64,000 bases of DNA from Stachybotrys elegans (GCA_020746835.1 JAGPNK010000010.1:1426001-1490000), one strand, 5' to 3'. Counted from the first letter of the stretch, positions 46,318 through 57,958 are shown. The notes: generated by a model from the letters alone, not told the origin. Numbers and translations: made by a program.

Positions 46318-49300
46318 GATACTGGTGGAGTAAAAGAAAGAACTGTGTCAGTCTGTTAAGATGTTGGTTGTCTGTGTAAGCGACTTGCTGAAAGTGATGA
46401 GTCTTGTCGACCAACCGCAAAGGCTGCAGTCTTATATAATAAGGCTTCAAACGACCTTGACTGCGCAACACAGATCTGCCGCCAAGTAGAACATGGCTCG
46501 ATGGGAAGGAGATAACGGTGTAATCAGGCTCGTACGACGGAGAATTTCCTTTCTTCGCTGACTTTTACTCCAACGGCACCCATGCGCGTGAAAATCGGGG
46601 TTTGAAGCAGCAAAGAATCTGGCATAAACTATTGAGCAACTCGGGGCCGATCAAAAGTCTCAAAGACACACGGCGCACTCTTACGATCCCCGCAGCGACC
46701 GTCGAAACCGCAGCCTAGAGGGGAAACCTCCTCTGTGCTTCGGCTACCTACCAGGCCTGTGGAATGGAGGGGGGAGGGGGAGGGGGAGCGGCCATGGTGG
46801 CCCGGCAAGGATCGACTTGCAGGAAGCAAGGGTGACGGCCCCCAATGTACCTCTCCTTGGCCTGCGAAGTACCTTGCTTGCAGGCTCGCTCGCTCGTTCG
46901 CAGCCGGACACATTTGGCCAAGGCGCTGCATACGCCTATGATGTTGACCTGAGATCGTCGCCGTGTAGCTTACAGCGAAGAGAGACTATCGCGTTGCGTT
47001 TATTTGATCACCGCCAGATCAAGGTTAAGTTCTATAAACTACCTGCTGCGGGCACTTCTGTAGATAGCAGTGGCTGGAGAATCATCACAATATGACGCGG
47101 TATGTGAGTGCTAGTAAAATGAACGTGGCATAATTACCACCAACACCGCTGTCATGTTCACCAGGAACCGCCATTGCAGGCCGGCTTGACCTCGCCTCTC
47201 GCCTTGACGATTTGCTTCTAGGCCCGAGATGAAGACCACAACTCCGCAGCTTCCGTGCCGGAGACCATGACGGGATGCTACGGACATCAAACGACCCGCC
47301 AGACAGCCCACTGGCCATCGGTTAGGCTGCCACGGATCCGTCTGCCGCAGCGGCCTCAAATTCCCCCGACAGAAAGGGTTCCTCCCCACGGACGCTTCGG
47401 GCTGCGCCTATCACCGAAGGCGATAGCCGTCCGATAGGACCTTGTCCCATGTTCCGCTTACGTAGGCGGGCGTCTGTCTCCTCTGACGTGTTGGCAGCGG
47501 CGCAGTGCAGGCACGGCTCAATCTTGCGTCAGCAGAGCATCTGTGGTAACATCCACAGTGAGCGTCTTCCAGACTGTGTTGAGTGAGCATTGGGGAACGT
47601 CGAAAGGGGCGAGCATGGGTATTAATGCGCCGAAGGTCATGCCCACGAGCTGCAGATGGGCACAAGGCTTGCATCAAGTTGCCTAATCCGAGTATATGAT
47701 CCGGCATCTCCAAATCACGGCCTCTTTCTCTATCCAGAGCTTGCATTGCCGACGGCCCACACGGAGATGACAGCAGCTCCAAGGGAGGGTAAAGCCGTAC
47801 CCTGTCGATCGGCAGACCCCGGTGACATTTTGTACCACCAAGCGTGCGCCACTCACTTGTCGCTTACACACCGCACGCTTTCAAAGTGTCCCTTTTGTCT
47901 GGTTAATTCCGATGTGCTGCAAATCCGATGCTATTTTCATGTCTTGGGCCGCGTCTTGGCTAGGCGACTTCGTATCTCCCTCGCAGGGAACTTTGTCAGC
48001 GGCCTGGTGATATATGCCGCGCCGTCTCATCCTTTATTTCCCCTTGGCCCAACTATCGAATCCTTCCCACTAAACGTCGGTCTTGTCCTCGGTGAATGGC
48101 GCTCGCTTGGCTGCTCTGCTCTGCCTAGTGTGCAGCCATGGTGCGCCACGGATCCTGTAGCACCTTTGGTCAATGCTCATGGATGGTGGAGTGGGAAATC
48201 TTTACTGTTCCTGCCGCTCGGGACAGACCGTTCTATTGGCTGATTGATAAGGATGAAGGATTCTGTTGGGCTCCTCCACGCCCCAAGACGGGAGGGTGGG
48301 AAGCAACTCTCGGAGAACAATCTCGGTGTCTATTCATATGGGACTTTGTTTGGGTGCAGCTGCCCATCGTTTCTAGAGCAGACTGACCCCTGATGTCTGT
48401 AACACAGATCGGACACCCTTGGGGATTCCCTGTAGCGACTCCACAACCTGGGCTGAAGGACCCAAGAGCAGCCAAGAGCAGCCAAGACTAGTTAGGCGTT
48501 ATCATCGACGCTGGCTAGGTCGTTCATGTACTGTAGAGTGTCCAGAGTACTATTTCTGCAAGAGTGTTTCAACGGTGATCTACATCATGCAAGCTGTAGA
48601 CCGGGATCTTCTCGCCGTTGACCAGTATCAGTGGCATTCGAGGATATGAGAAAACACCAAGCCCGAGAACCGACCGAACTACGTAGCAGCTGCGTTGGGG
48701 GCTCACATTGGACATGGACGCTCCTGTAACCGACAGTCAGATGAAGGAAACGAGGGCCTGTGACAAATCCCTGGTTTGATTCCATCTCATGGATGACCTC
48801 ACTACGTAGTATGCTCAAAGCGATACCCATGTGTCAGACTCGCAGTATGGGCCATCATCTAATATCTCACGCGGTCTATAAACTTAGCAGCAAAACACGT
48901 GGGAGACATTCCACAGTTCTTCCAAATCCCACGCTGCTGCTCCTGCCAAGACACGCATATGCAGGTCCGCTTGATCTCGCGTGATACCGTAGCATTGACC
49001 TCAGCTGAGCATCGACAGGCTTCAACCCTCCATCAGCAGAGGGTCAGCCCGTATACGAAAAGGCGAGAAAGATGAGATATGTCATATGCCCCCCAAAGCA
49101 AAAAGGAAAAAAAACCACGGGGACCTCCACGGCTACGTCGGCTCCCAACATGATGCTTCATCCGCGCTTTCTTCAGAAGGATCATGTACCCAACAAAGGC
49201 CGAACCCTCGTCCAAGGTAGAAAGTCGCCGGGGCACCCACGTGAGAGGTCTCGCGGCGCCATCGCTGATCGACCCTTCAGCTCGGTAAAATAAGGCTGCC

Positions 49301-49840
49301 TTCTCTGCTCACCACTCCTACCCAATCACAAACCCGCAGAACCCTACAGTAAGCAAGCATATGATGGGTCCGGGTTCGCCTACCTCGTACCAGGGTTGTT
49401 ATATCAGGAATCCTCGATGCTGACACGGCTGTGCGAATCCGATGACATGTTTTCCCTCGACCAGACTGGAGGCAAGGGTCCCGCTCCGGTCAAATTCTTC
49501 GCTCCATGCGCACACATCTGTCGATAGTTCCTCTTGGCTATACTCGTTTGGGTGTCTGAAACTGCGAACTACTCATTGTCATCGGCCAATATGTGAATAG
49601 AATCAGGATATCACGGACCTCGGACATCCACGTGGAGGTGGGCTGAGGACGCCACGATGCTTCTATTTAACCCCTTGGACAGACGATCAGGAGGATGCTT
49701 CTCTTCACTACTCACCATTCCACATTCTTCACACATATTTATCTCTTTTGTCTCCTTCTTCTCCGGCTCTTCTTCACACCCTCACTTCCTCCCATATCCC
49801 TCGTGCTCCTTCGCTACTGGATACACACACTCACACTACC
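46318..49840. other. Intergenic, about 3.5 kb
   Basis: Divergent space between the FAD oxidase (-) and the copper radical oxidase (+). No exon chain is supported. Two ACTACGTAG palindromes lie near 48680 and 48800. The stretch just before 49841 is a CT-rich leader. Confidence 0.6.
46431..46438 (-). promoter_or_regulatory. TATA box of the FAD oxidase gene
   Basis: TATATAAG on the minus strand, about 115 bp before the start codon at 46317. Confidence 0.6.
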
Positions 49841-51757
49841 ATGGTGAAGCTCTTCTCCTCCTGCGCGGTCATTGCCGTTGCAGCCATCACTCCTGTCTTC
49901 TCCCGCGTCGTTCTGCATCAGAACCTGGTCCGCCAAGAAGAGCAGCCAGCCGTTGGTAGTCGCATCCCCTTCATCGCCAAGTGCCCCGAGCAACGCCTGT
50001 CGATGGTCCACAGAGGAAACTCAACGGCCTCGGAATACTTTGGCTGCACCGGAACCAACTACCGTGGTGCTGACGTACGTGTTGTCAACGACACTACTTC
50101 TCTCCAGGAATGTGTCAACATCTGCGTGCACGACTGCGGATGCAGCAAGTCGGTCTGGGACAGCGAGACCAACGCCTGCCACATCAAGGCTCGCGAGCCT
50201 GAGGAAACTCTCTTCTGGGTTGTCGAGGGCGGTGACCGTTATACCTCCATCAGCCGCAACGTCGTCCTGGACCCGTCCGTTGCTGGCGAGTGGACAGATG
50301 TCTACCGGTTCCCTGTCATTCCCATTGCTGCCTATGTCGTTCCTCGTGCTCCTCAGCCTGAGCGTATCCTCTTCTTCTCGGCCTACTCTCCTGATACCTT
50401 TGGCGGAACCGAAGGCAAGACTCAGTTTGGCGACTTCAACTTTGTGACGGGTGAAATCTCCCACATGGAGGTTGCCAACACGCACCATGATATGTTCTGC
50501 CCTGGTATCAGTCAGCTTGAAGATGGCCGCATTCTCATCAACGGTGGCTCCAACGCCGACGCCGTCACCATTTACGAGCCTCACACCGGGGCTTTTGTCG
50601 AGGCTCCTCGCATGATCCACGAGCGTGGCTACCAGTCCTCCGCGACTCTCTCCAATGGAAAGGTCTTCGTGCTTGGTGGCTCATTCTATGGTCCTCTCGG
50701 CGGCAAGAACGGCGAAATCTACGACCCTGCTGAGGAGACCTGGACTGATCTCCCTGGTGCTGATGCTGACCCCATCCTGACCCGAGACCACGATGGCATC
50801 TGGCGTCAGGATAACCATGCCTGGCTCTTTGCTTGGAAGAACGAGACCGTCTTCCACGCTGGCCCTAGCCGAGACCAGCACTGGTTCTACACCAACGGCA
50901 CCGGTGGGGTCACTCTGTCGGGCAGGCGTGAGGAGGACGACGCTATGTGCGCCTCGTTTGTCCTCTATGATGCTATCGAGGGAAAGATCTTCTCTGCCGG
51001 TGGTTCGCCCAGCTACACCAGCAGCACCCCCACCAACCGCGTCCACATTACTACCATTGGTGCGCCCGGTGAGCCTGCCACTGTTGAGCGAGCTCCCGAC
51101 ATGGCCTTTGCTCGTGGCTTTAGCAACGCCGTCGTCCTTCCTGATGGACAGATTCTCGTCACCGGCGGCCAGCGCTACTCTATTGTCTTTACCAACGACG
51201 AGGCCAACTATATCCCCGAGCTCTTCAACCCCGTCACACAGGAGTGGAGGCAGCTCGCCCCCGCTGGTATTCCTCGTAACTACCATTCCGTCGCCCTGCT
51301 GCTTCCCGACGGCTCTGTCATCAGTGCCGGCGGTGGCGGCTGTGCCACCTACGGCCCAGAGTCGCCGATTGTCATCGACTGCGGCACTCAGGAGTACAGC
51401 CATGCTGATGGCCAAATATTCTTCCCTCCCTACCTTTTCAACGAGGACGGCAGCCGCGCTGAGCGACCTGTCATCACCTCTGTCGATGCCACTACTGTCT
51501 TTGCCGGCGACGTCCTTGAGTTCACCGTCGAGGGTGGCGCTACGACGTTCACCTTGATCCGCATGGGAACTGCCACCCACTCAGTCAACACTGATCAGCG
51601 ACGTATTCCCCTCAACGAAGTTACCGTTGACGGCGAGAATGTGTCTGCCCAACTCCCCAATGACTATGGCATCATGCTGCCAGGATACTATTATTTGTTC
51701 GCTCTGAACGACAGGGGTGTCCCCAGCATTGCACAGACAATCCATGTCATGCTTTAA
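49841..51757 (+). CDS. Secreted copper radical oxidase, PAN-galactose-oxidase type (AA5_2)
   Basis: Intronless, 638 residues; ATG 49841 begins a signal peptide (MVKLFSSCAVIAVAAITPVFS). Residues 55-125 form a Cys-rich PAN/apple domain (QECVNICVHDCGCSKSVWD) in place of the CBM32 of Fusarium galactose oxidase. A Kelch beta-propeller and a C-terminal DUF1929-like domain follow. Active-site equivalents: Cys220 (DMFCPGIS) and Tyr264 (RGYQSSA), 44 apart as in the thioether Cys-Tyr pair; axial Tyr481 and His482 (NYHS); His580 (GTATHSVNTDQRR). The second-shell Trp of galactose oxidase is Phe282 here (GGSFYGP). It oxidises primary alcohols to aldehydes and makes H2O2. Phe at that site is known from alcohol-preferring AA5_2 enzymes, so galactose may not be the main substrate. 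Confidence 0.93.
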   Translation: MVKLFSSCAVIAVAAITPVFSRVVLHQNLVRQEEQPAVGSRIPFIAKCPEQRLSMVHRGNSTASEYFGCTGTNYRGADVRVVNDTTSLQECVNICVHDCGCSKSVWDSETNACHIKAREPEETLFWVVEGGDRYTSISRNVVLDPSVAGEWTDVYRFPVIPIAAYVVPRAPQPERILFFSAYSPDTFGGTEGKTQFGDFNFVTGEISHMEVANTHHDMFCPGISQLEDGRILINGGSNADAVTIYEPHTGAFVEAPRMIHERGYQSSATLSNGKVFVLGGSFYGPLGGKNGEIYDPAEETWTDLPGADADPILTRDHDGIWRQDNHAWLFAWKNETVFHAGPSRDQHWFYTNGTGGVTLSGRREEDDAMCASFVLYDAIEGKIFSAGGSPSYTSSTPTNRVHITTIGAPGEPATVERAPDMAFARGFSNAVVLPDGQILVTGGQRYSIVFTNDEANYIPELFNPVTQEWRQLAPAGIPRNYHSVALLLPDGSVISAGGGGCATYGPESPIVIDCGTQEYSHADGQIFFPPYLFNEDGSRAERPVITSVDATTVFAGDVLEFTVEGGATTFTLIRMGTATHSVNTDQRRIPLNEVTVDGENVSAQLPNDYGIMLPGYYYLFALNDRGVPSIAQTIHVML

Positions 51758-52085
51758 GCTGGTGGAGATCAACAAGCTTCCGAGACGTTGTGTGTCATAT
51801 AGACGCGAAGCTTGGCATTCTTGTACAAAGAACCTTATTTTTATTTTTTTAGAGACGGAACTTACTAGGATTGGTTTGGATGTTTGATTATGGTGTTTTT
51901 TATAGACGCGAGTTATATAGTTGCAAAACATTATTCGCCTTACTCAGTTTCTCCTTTTAGTTGATGCTATCGCCAAAGTGAAGAACAGCCCACGTCAACA
52001 CTGCACCAACCAAGATACACGCACATAAGATGAAAAGGATAAAAATGAAAAGACAAGCAAAAAAGAAGGGCGATATCTCCAGATA
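51758..52085. other. 3' flank, copper radical oxidase and tRNA
   Basis: No gene is seen. Six A on the plus strand at 52059-52064 read as T6 on the minus strand, 22 nt after the tRNA 3' end. Confidence 0.6.
52059..52064 (-). terminator. RNA polymerase III terminator of the tRNA gene
   Basis: T6 on the minus strand, 22 nt downstream of the tRNA, the usual Pol III stop signal. Confidence 0.6.
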
Positions 52086-52209
52086 TGCTTACTAAGGGAG
52101 TCGAACCCTTACCCCACGCTTGGAAGGCGTGGATCCTAACCTTCAGGGAAGTTAGCAGTTGTGGAATTCCTGAGGAATTCGGTAGTATTTACCGTTAGAC
52201 CAAGTAAGC
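52086..52209 (-). tRNA. tRNA-Gly(UCC) interrupted in the D-loop
   Basis: Minus strand, 124 nt; 72 nt without the insert. Acceptor stem GCTTACT pairs fully with AGTAAGC, followed by discriminator A. Anticodon arm CACGC-CTTCCAA-GCGTG, anticodon TCC at 52122-52124 (minus strand), so glycine. T-arm AAGGG-TTCGACT-CCCTT. The D-arm becomes regular (GTCT paired with GGAT, loop with GG) only when 52 nt at 52141-52192 are removed. Pol III boxes are intact: A-box TGGTCTAACGG (52202-52192) and B-box GGTTCGACTCC (52107-52097). Nuclear tRNA introns normally sit after position 37; here the anticodon loop is uninterrupted. It may be functional if the insert is removed, otherwise it is a tRNA pseudogene. Confidence 0.8.
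52141..52192 (-). other. Spliceosomal-intron-like insert in the tRNA D-loop
   Basis: 52 nt on the minus strand begin GTAAATAC, contain CTAAC and end AAG. The CTAAC-to-AG distance is about 11 nt. Length and signals match the mRNA introns elsewhere in the window. It also contains an inverted repeat, GAATTCCT-C-AGGAATTC (52164-52180). Exact excision rebuilds a normal D-arm. Confidence 0.6.
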
Positions 52210-53254
52210 GAATGAAAATAGGAAGAGCATATGGTATCTATGAACCCACCAGGATGAATCGCTGCAACGTGGTTCCCACAGCGGAGATGTCTTGACAACA
52301 ATCACGATGCAAAGCATCTAGTACAAAGGCTGCTAGATAAGCAGCGAGGTTCCTAGTGGAATTTCGCCTAACAAAATAAGCTAGATGTTGATTTCTTCAT
52401 ATTCATTTCATAAGCGCTGCTCTTAAAAGGGGATCACATCCAAGCTGTCTTAAGACTCCTGCTTAAGTCTACCCTGCATGTTCATAAAGGTAGAATTAAG
52501 CTATCCACTAGAGTGAGAAGCCCAGGGGTGTGAAGAATGTAATTGTCCGGTAAGCCTTAGTCTAGTCACGTTAAGTAATGATTTTCATTTGGTGAGCATC
52601 ATGTGTAAGTGCTCTGAATATGCCTAAAGGGGCAAATGCGGCGCCAAGTTGACGACGATCACATAATGCACCGTTTCAAGCTAACTCAAGATCGTCGCAT
52701 GCTATTCATAAACGTACCTATTCTCAGAAAGAGAGATGCTTACAAAATACGTGACGATATCGATGAAAGCCCCAGTCCACTCAGACGCAACACGGTCACT
52801 GGGAGTCTGACACAATTTATGGGTCATAGCAGACATGGCATCGACATTCCTGGACTAGATGGCATGCAATATTTTCCAGGGCAATGCGATGAAAAGTATT
52901 GGGCTCTTTCTTCATTCCATAAAGTTCATATTTAGCAGATATTGACTTCCATAATTAGAAGGTCGTGAGACTAGGACTACATTAATGATTCAGACTCTCA
53001 CGTGCATTAACTGGAATTTGAGGTAAATTATCTTTTCTCAATTTGAGAGCCTGATACAAATAATCAGGCACCTTCGGTAAGTAAAATATCTGAGTAGAGT
53101 TCATACAGGGCGTTATATCATCTGTCATGTGGAAGGAGAAGATTGAAACATGAAACATTCATAAGGATTTTTCTATCATATCGACAATCTAATCTACCCA
53201 AAACAAATCATAAAGAATCAAAATATCCATGCGCCAGTCGCTGATCATAAAACC
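52210..53254. other. Intergenic, about 1 kb, AT-rich
   Basis: 5' flank of the tRNA and 3' flank of the methyltransferase. AT-rich; no gene is supported. Confidence 0.6.
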
Positions 53255-54495
53255 CTAGGCGCTGGGGCGGGTGAGCATGTTGGCGTTGTAGTACCAAGGA
53301 GGTCGGTTGTCAAGAACCAGAGCATCGATTCCAGAGAAGCCAGCCTTGCGCAGACGGGTTTCCCACTCGTCGACGGAGATGCGAGCACCATTGGGGCGGG
53401 CATCCTGGACACCGATCCACCAGACTGGGTGCAGCGCCTATACATGTTAGCACATTGACCATATGAAGCATGCGTAATGTACTTACCACAATAAAGTCGA
53501 GGTATTTTCCGGCTGTAGCAGATGGATTAGTCGTAAGCGCCTGTGATGTGGGAATATGAGACTTACGAGGGCACATCTCCTGCAGGAAGAGGACTCCATC
53601 AGGCTTCAACAGCTTGCGGGTGTACTCAAGAGTGTCGTCCAGTCTAGGAACGGCGTGGAGGACCTGTTCAGCGGTTAGCCAAGCCAATCACAGATCTTGT
53701 CAACCTGGCGCTTACATTGGAGGCCAGGATCAGATCATAGGCACCCTCCTCGAAACCCTGCTCCTTGGGATCCTTGCCAATATCCAGCAAACGGAAGTCC
53801 ATGGCCTCGTTGGCCGCAAAACGCTGCTCGGCCGTCTTGACGAACATGGGGTTAATGTCTGTCCAGGTGTAGCTATCATAGCCCTTGCCCTCCTCAGACT
53901 TGAAGCCTTTGAGAGCGCGGGTGGTGGTACCGCCGAAGCCGGAGCCGATCTCCAAGACCTTCAGGCCAGGCTTGCTCTTCGCGAGCGTGCTGAAGAGGGG
54001 ACCCAGCTCGGTGCGGTCGTTGGCCCACTCGTGGAAGCGAGGGAGGAGGAGATCAGGGAGCAGCAGCTTGAGGAAGTCGAGGCGACCCTCGGCAATGTCG
54101 ACAATGTTGGAAGATACGCGCCAAGCAGCCTCGATGGCGGGGAAGAGGGGGGTGTTCTTGGTGCTCTCGCGGATCTCAGCGATGGCCTTCTGACGACCCT
54201 CGCTGGTCAATGTGACGAGCTCGTGAGCGTCGGGGACGAGCTCGAAGCCCGGCTTGCTGTATTTCTCGTAGTCATCTGATAGGAGCTTGATATAGAGCTT
54301 AATGTGTGGGGGGACGTCGGTGACAGTCTTGAGCTTGTCCAGAGCCTCGGAGGCTGACAGGACGTACATGCGCTCCAACAGCTCCTCGTCGGCTGTGGAG
54401 GTACGTGTGGGCTTCATGAGCTCATTGGCAGCGACCTTGGGAGCCTCGGGCTTCCATGGCACCTCAATAAGCTCACTAGCACGCTCGAAGCTCAT
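53255..54495 (-). CDS. Stand-alone SAM methyltransferase resembling PKS C-methylation domains
   Basis: Four exons: 54495-53716, 53663-53567, 53512-53487 and 53437-53255; introns of 52, 54 and 49 bp; 361 residues. Exon 3 is 26 nt. Motif I is LKVLEIGSGFGGTTTRAL. YTWTDINPMFVKTAEQRF gives the acidic end of strand 2. Next come MDFRLLDIGKDPKEQGF and YDLILASNVLHAVPRLDDTL. FLQEMCP, KYLDFIV and WWIGVQDARPNGARISVDEW are typical of the C-methyltransferase domain inside highly reducing polyketide synthases. Here the domain is a free protein with its own N-terminal helical part (about 120 residues) and no KS/AT/ACP domains next to it in the window. A role in secondary metabolism is likely; substrate unknown. 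No signal peptide is seen. Confidence 0.87.
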
Positions 54496-54648
54496 GTTTG
54501 CGTTTATGACGGGATGTAGGGCTGTAGTCCGGTATGAGAAAGTGGTGGAGAAGGGTGGCGAAAAAAAGACTGATGAGGCGGGATTATGTGAATGGTGTGA
54601 GTGATGTGAGATGATGATGAAAATAAGATCTGAATAGGGTTCTGCACC

Positions 54649-54658
54649 CTTTATATAC
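54649..54658 (-). promoter_or_regulatory. TATA box of the methyltransferase gene
   Basis: TATATAAAGG on the minus strand, about 155 bp before the start codon at 54495. Confidence 0.6.
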
Positions 54659-57561
54659 AGTTGCTGTTCTTGGCCAAGGGCACCACCATGGGCATATGGA
54701 GATGCAAGATAGCCTCGACCCCAACCCAGTACATCCGTTTTAGAACAACGGAATGGGGGCGAATTCGGGGTCTATCACATCATGGATCGGCCTTGTGGGG
54801 AGGATCAGCGATGGTAGAGGTTGCCTGTCAGCGGCTGTGTTGAGCGTACGGCAATCAGTGACGCAATCAAATAGAAAGGGAAAGCCCCAGGTACAGATAA
54901 ACTCTTTTCGGCCTGTACCGCTCTACCACCAGCATGTTTATCGTGCAGGAGGCGGCGTTGATCCTTCGGCATTGCTATCACATACGTGTCCGAGCTGCCC
55001 TCTGCTCCGAAGATTGCATAGGAATACCCTGAAACTAGATCGAATGGGGAGAAGCGAGACAATATTACGGCGTGTTGTTGAGGGATGAGGATTGGAAGCT
55101 GCTTGTCCCAAGGTAACAGCACGAATCAATATTATGTCTGTATTGGGTGTGACTATACCATACACCAGGCATTCTTCTCCCCTAGACCCAAGCGTGTAAG
55201 ACAATCAGTTATTGTCGATATACCACTTTAGGAAAAAGATACTCTAATCTGGTAGTGATTACCAAATCGTCTCGTTTACGTTTATCTGTAATAATACGCA
55301 CTGCAGGAGCAGACTCGGTACCATTACGCGCCATGAATCTGTGCCGCGGGTCCCGATAAGCATACTAAAGTTGCATCTAGAACACGGAGTGTTTCGCGAT
55401 AGACGTCCACCCGGAGGATATTCCCTGTAGAATGTGGTCAGTGTTGCCGAAAAGATAATGCAATACGGCACACGGATGCCGGCCATGCGTGAGAGCGGGT
55501 GGTGAAGGTGGAGAGACTGCCGGGATGGCAACCTCAAACCTGCCCCTTTGGACGGCCGGGCGGGTCCTTAGTATCGATGCTAGTCCCCGTTCGGCATGAT
55601 GCAAATGCGCTGCTTAGGTGCTTAGTAGTAGGTGATGCGGGAGGGCTTGTGGGCTCCTTGGACAAGCTGCTGGCGGAGTTATCTCATTTGATATACAGAT
55701 CGGCCTTAAGGCGCACCCTGCAATCCGCGCCCGTCCAACCCCTGATCTTACCTGCATATCCTTCCAAGTACCTCGGCAGGGGTGTGGAAGTACCTTTCTG
55801 TTTCTCTGCCAATCTCCAATCTCCAATCAAGGCGTCATCAGCAAGCTCGTGCGGCTCGAGCTCTAATGGGTGCGACGCCGCGACACAGGCATCCTTCAAC
55901 CACTGCGCCCTGAAGATCAGGGTCGGGGAGCCGGATGTGCCTCGAGCGGAGCGCGAAGCCGGCCCAGCACCTCCCTCCTACGGTGCTTGTTCCGCGAAGT
56001 TCTATTTGACCTCGGGTGTTTCAGGGAGCTGTCTGCCGGAATCTCAAGCTTCATTCGCAGAGCCAGACCCAACAGGTCGAGTTGGATCCTAAGCGCCAGC
56101 CCGGCTCCCACGAGCTGCTCGCCCGATTGCCATCATCTTCGGTGAATAAACAAAAAAGATATTACTCATCACGTTAACCTTCTCGTGTTCATCATCACTG
56201 CTTGCCATGCGTGGGGTCGTCAGCAAAGATATGACCATGAAGGGACAAGATCAATGTAAGCACAGAGTGCAACGTGGGGGGCCAAAGGAAATTTGCAGGT
56301 ACAATTCCAAATGCACTGTAACGTTTCTCGATTCTCCTTCGTATCTCTGTATTCTTTGCATGTGCAGAAGTTAGTCGGGACAATCTCTCTTGGAATAATA
56401 AATAGCACCCTCCTCGCATCGCACATCATGGTGATCACAAATGCGAATTAGAACGATGAGCGCGACACAGCCTTGATTGCCATTATTTACTGTCTGTCCC
56501 AAGCGCACGGCCGTGATGATTGTTTGTAGATCATTACGCAGACAACTTTGCTTTGGCTGACGCGTGCGACTGCGGACGGAAGCCTTCATTACTTGAGCGA
56601 GTACCCCGTACCAGCGGTGCCTTTCGCTCCTCCATTGCGCGCATACGTACGCAAAATAGCGTCAGTCGTTCCCTGGGAGTCGGCGCGGATTCGGACCAGC
56701 TGTGGGATTATTGCCCAGTGTGACACTGCTATCGCCAACTCATTTGCGGCGCCATGGGTTTACCGCCTGAATGCATGTGCATGACAGCTCCTCAGGCCCA
56801 GAACAGAATGGCGTCGGATTTAGAGGTGGCTTGTTTCAGTGCTCCCAAACCCGAGCCGAAACCCCGACAGCGCTGACAGGCTGTGTTCATCCCCCCTCCC
56901 CCTCATCCGCTCTCAACTCGGCCGGGAAAGCATGGCGAAAGCCGAGTCTAGATCCTTCTCATGTTGTTCAACCCATCAATATTTCCAGATGGTGGTGCTT
57001 TCGTGACGGCATAGTATTTCTTTGTCGCGACGTGACTGGGACAGTACAATCGCCGGGCGCGGGAGTTGGCGCTCATTCAAGCACCAAACAAATGGCCTTG
57101 CAGGAGCAGTACACGTAGCAACTTATCTTGACGTTTGCACTGTCGGCTTTATTGCCCGGCTTTTTCACCGTCCATTCACCCAGACAATACCATATGCCGC
57201 TGAACTGACGAATCTTACGACCACGAACCGTTTGTGGAATGGTGGGCGAATCATTTTAGAAATAGCAATGGAACACGATGAAGCGATCGGCTTTACGCAG
57301 CCTCAGATCCCCATAACAAAGGCTATTTTCTTTGTCGGGCTGTCGGGAGTAACGAGCAGCTCGACAGTGATGGGCGCGATGTTCCCCAGCTTTTCCCCCT
57401 TTCAAGGCGGGATAAGCAGAGAGCCAGCAATAGCAATAGACCTAACGGGGATAAGAGCGTCGGACATTAGGTGCCTGGTCACAGCCCCTTTCGCCTGTGT
57501 GTGGCGGAGAGATGGGCACGAGGTCCCTGCCACGACTGCCAAGTGCCAACAGCTTCTGCAT

Positions 57562-57578
57562 CCTCCCGCTGCGGGAGG
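57562..57578. repeat. Inverted repeat with CCG-N3-CGG core
   Basis: CCTCCCGC-T-GCGGGAGG: two perfect 8-bp arms around one base. The core CCGCTGCGG has the shape of a Zn2Cys6 regulator site, about 390 bp upstream of the SDR start. Confidence 0.4.
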
Positions 57579-57880
57579 GAAAGGCTCGCTTGTTAGGGTG
57601 CCTGCCGTACTAGCCTTACCGCTGGCCTGGGTAAATACATAGAAAAGGATGCCGCTGAGGTGTCGGATATAATAGAGCTGATCGACACCGTCCCCCCGAC
57701 AAGGGTCCATCTCCGATCCCATTTCGGTACGGGCAATTACTGTACGGCCCATTGTTCTATTGCAATACACTACTGCTTCGCAATGTAAATACGCGTTGCA
57801 AAAATCGCCAATAAATATCTTGACTTCCCAGCATGTGTTGCTCTCTCGGAAGAGTCATCAACATCGCATATCAAAGCATC

Positions 57881-57888
57881 ATATAAAG
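57881..57888 (+). promoter_or_regulatory. TATA box of the SDR gene
   Basis: ATATAAAG about 70 bp before the start codon at 57959. Confidence 0.55.
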
Positions 57889-57958
57889 TCAGTCGACTTT
57901 CACCAAATCATCCATCAAAGCATCATCCCATTTCCACACACACACACCCGCATTCAGC

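Larger units (their letters stand above)
54496..57958. other. Intergenic, about 3.5 kb
   Basis: Divergent space between the methyltransferase (-) and the SDR (+). Open frames up to about 200 codons lack coding character. It contains an inverted repeat at 57562-57578 and the two TATA boxes listed separately. Confidence 0.6.

Noticed and set aside
57022..57642. Plus-strand open frame of 206 codons upstream of the SDR
   Set aside because: No recognisable family, an unlikely residue mix and mixed frames open nearby; treated as intergenic.
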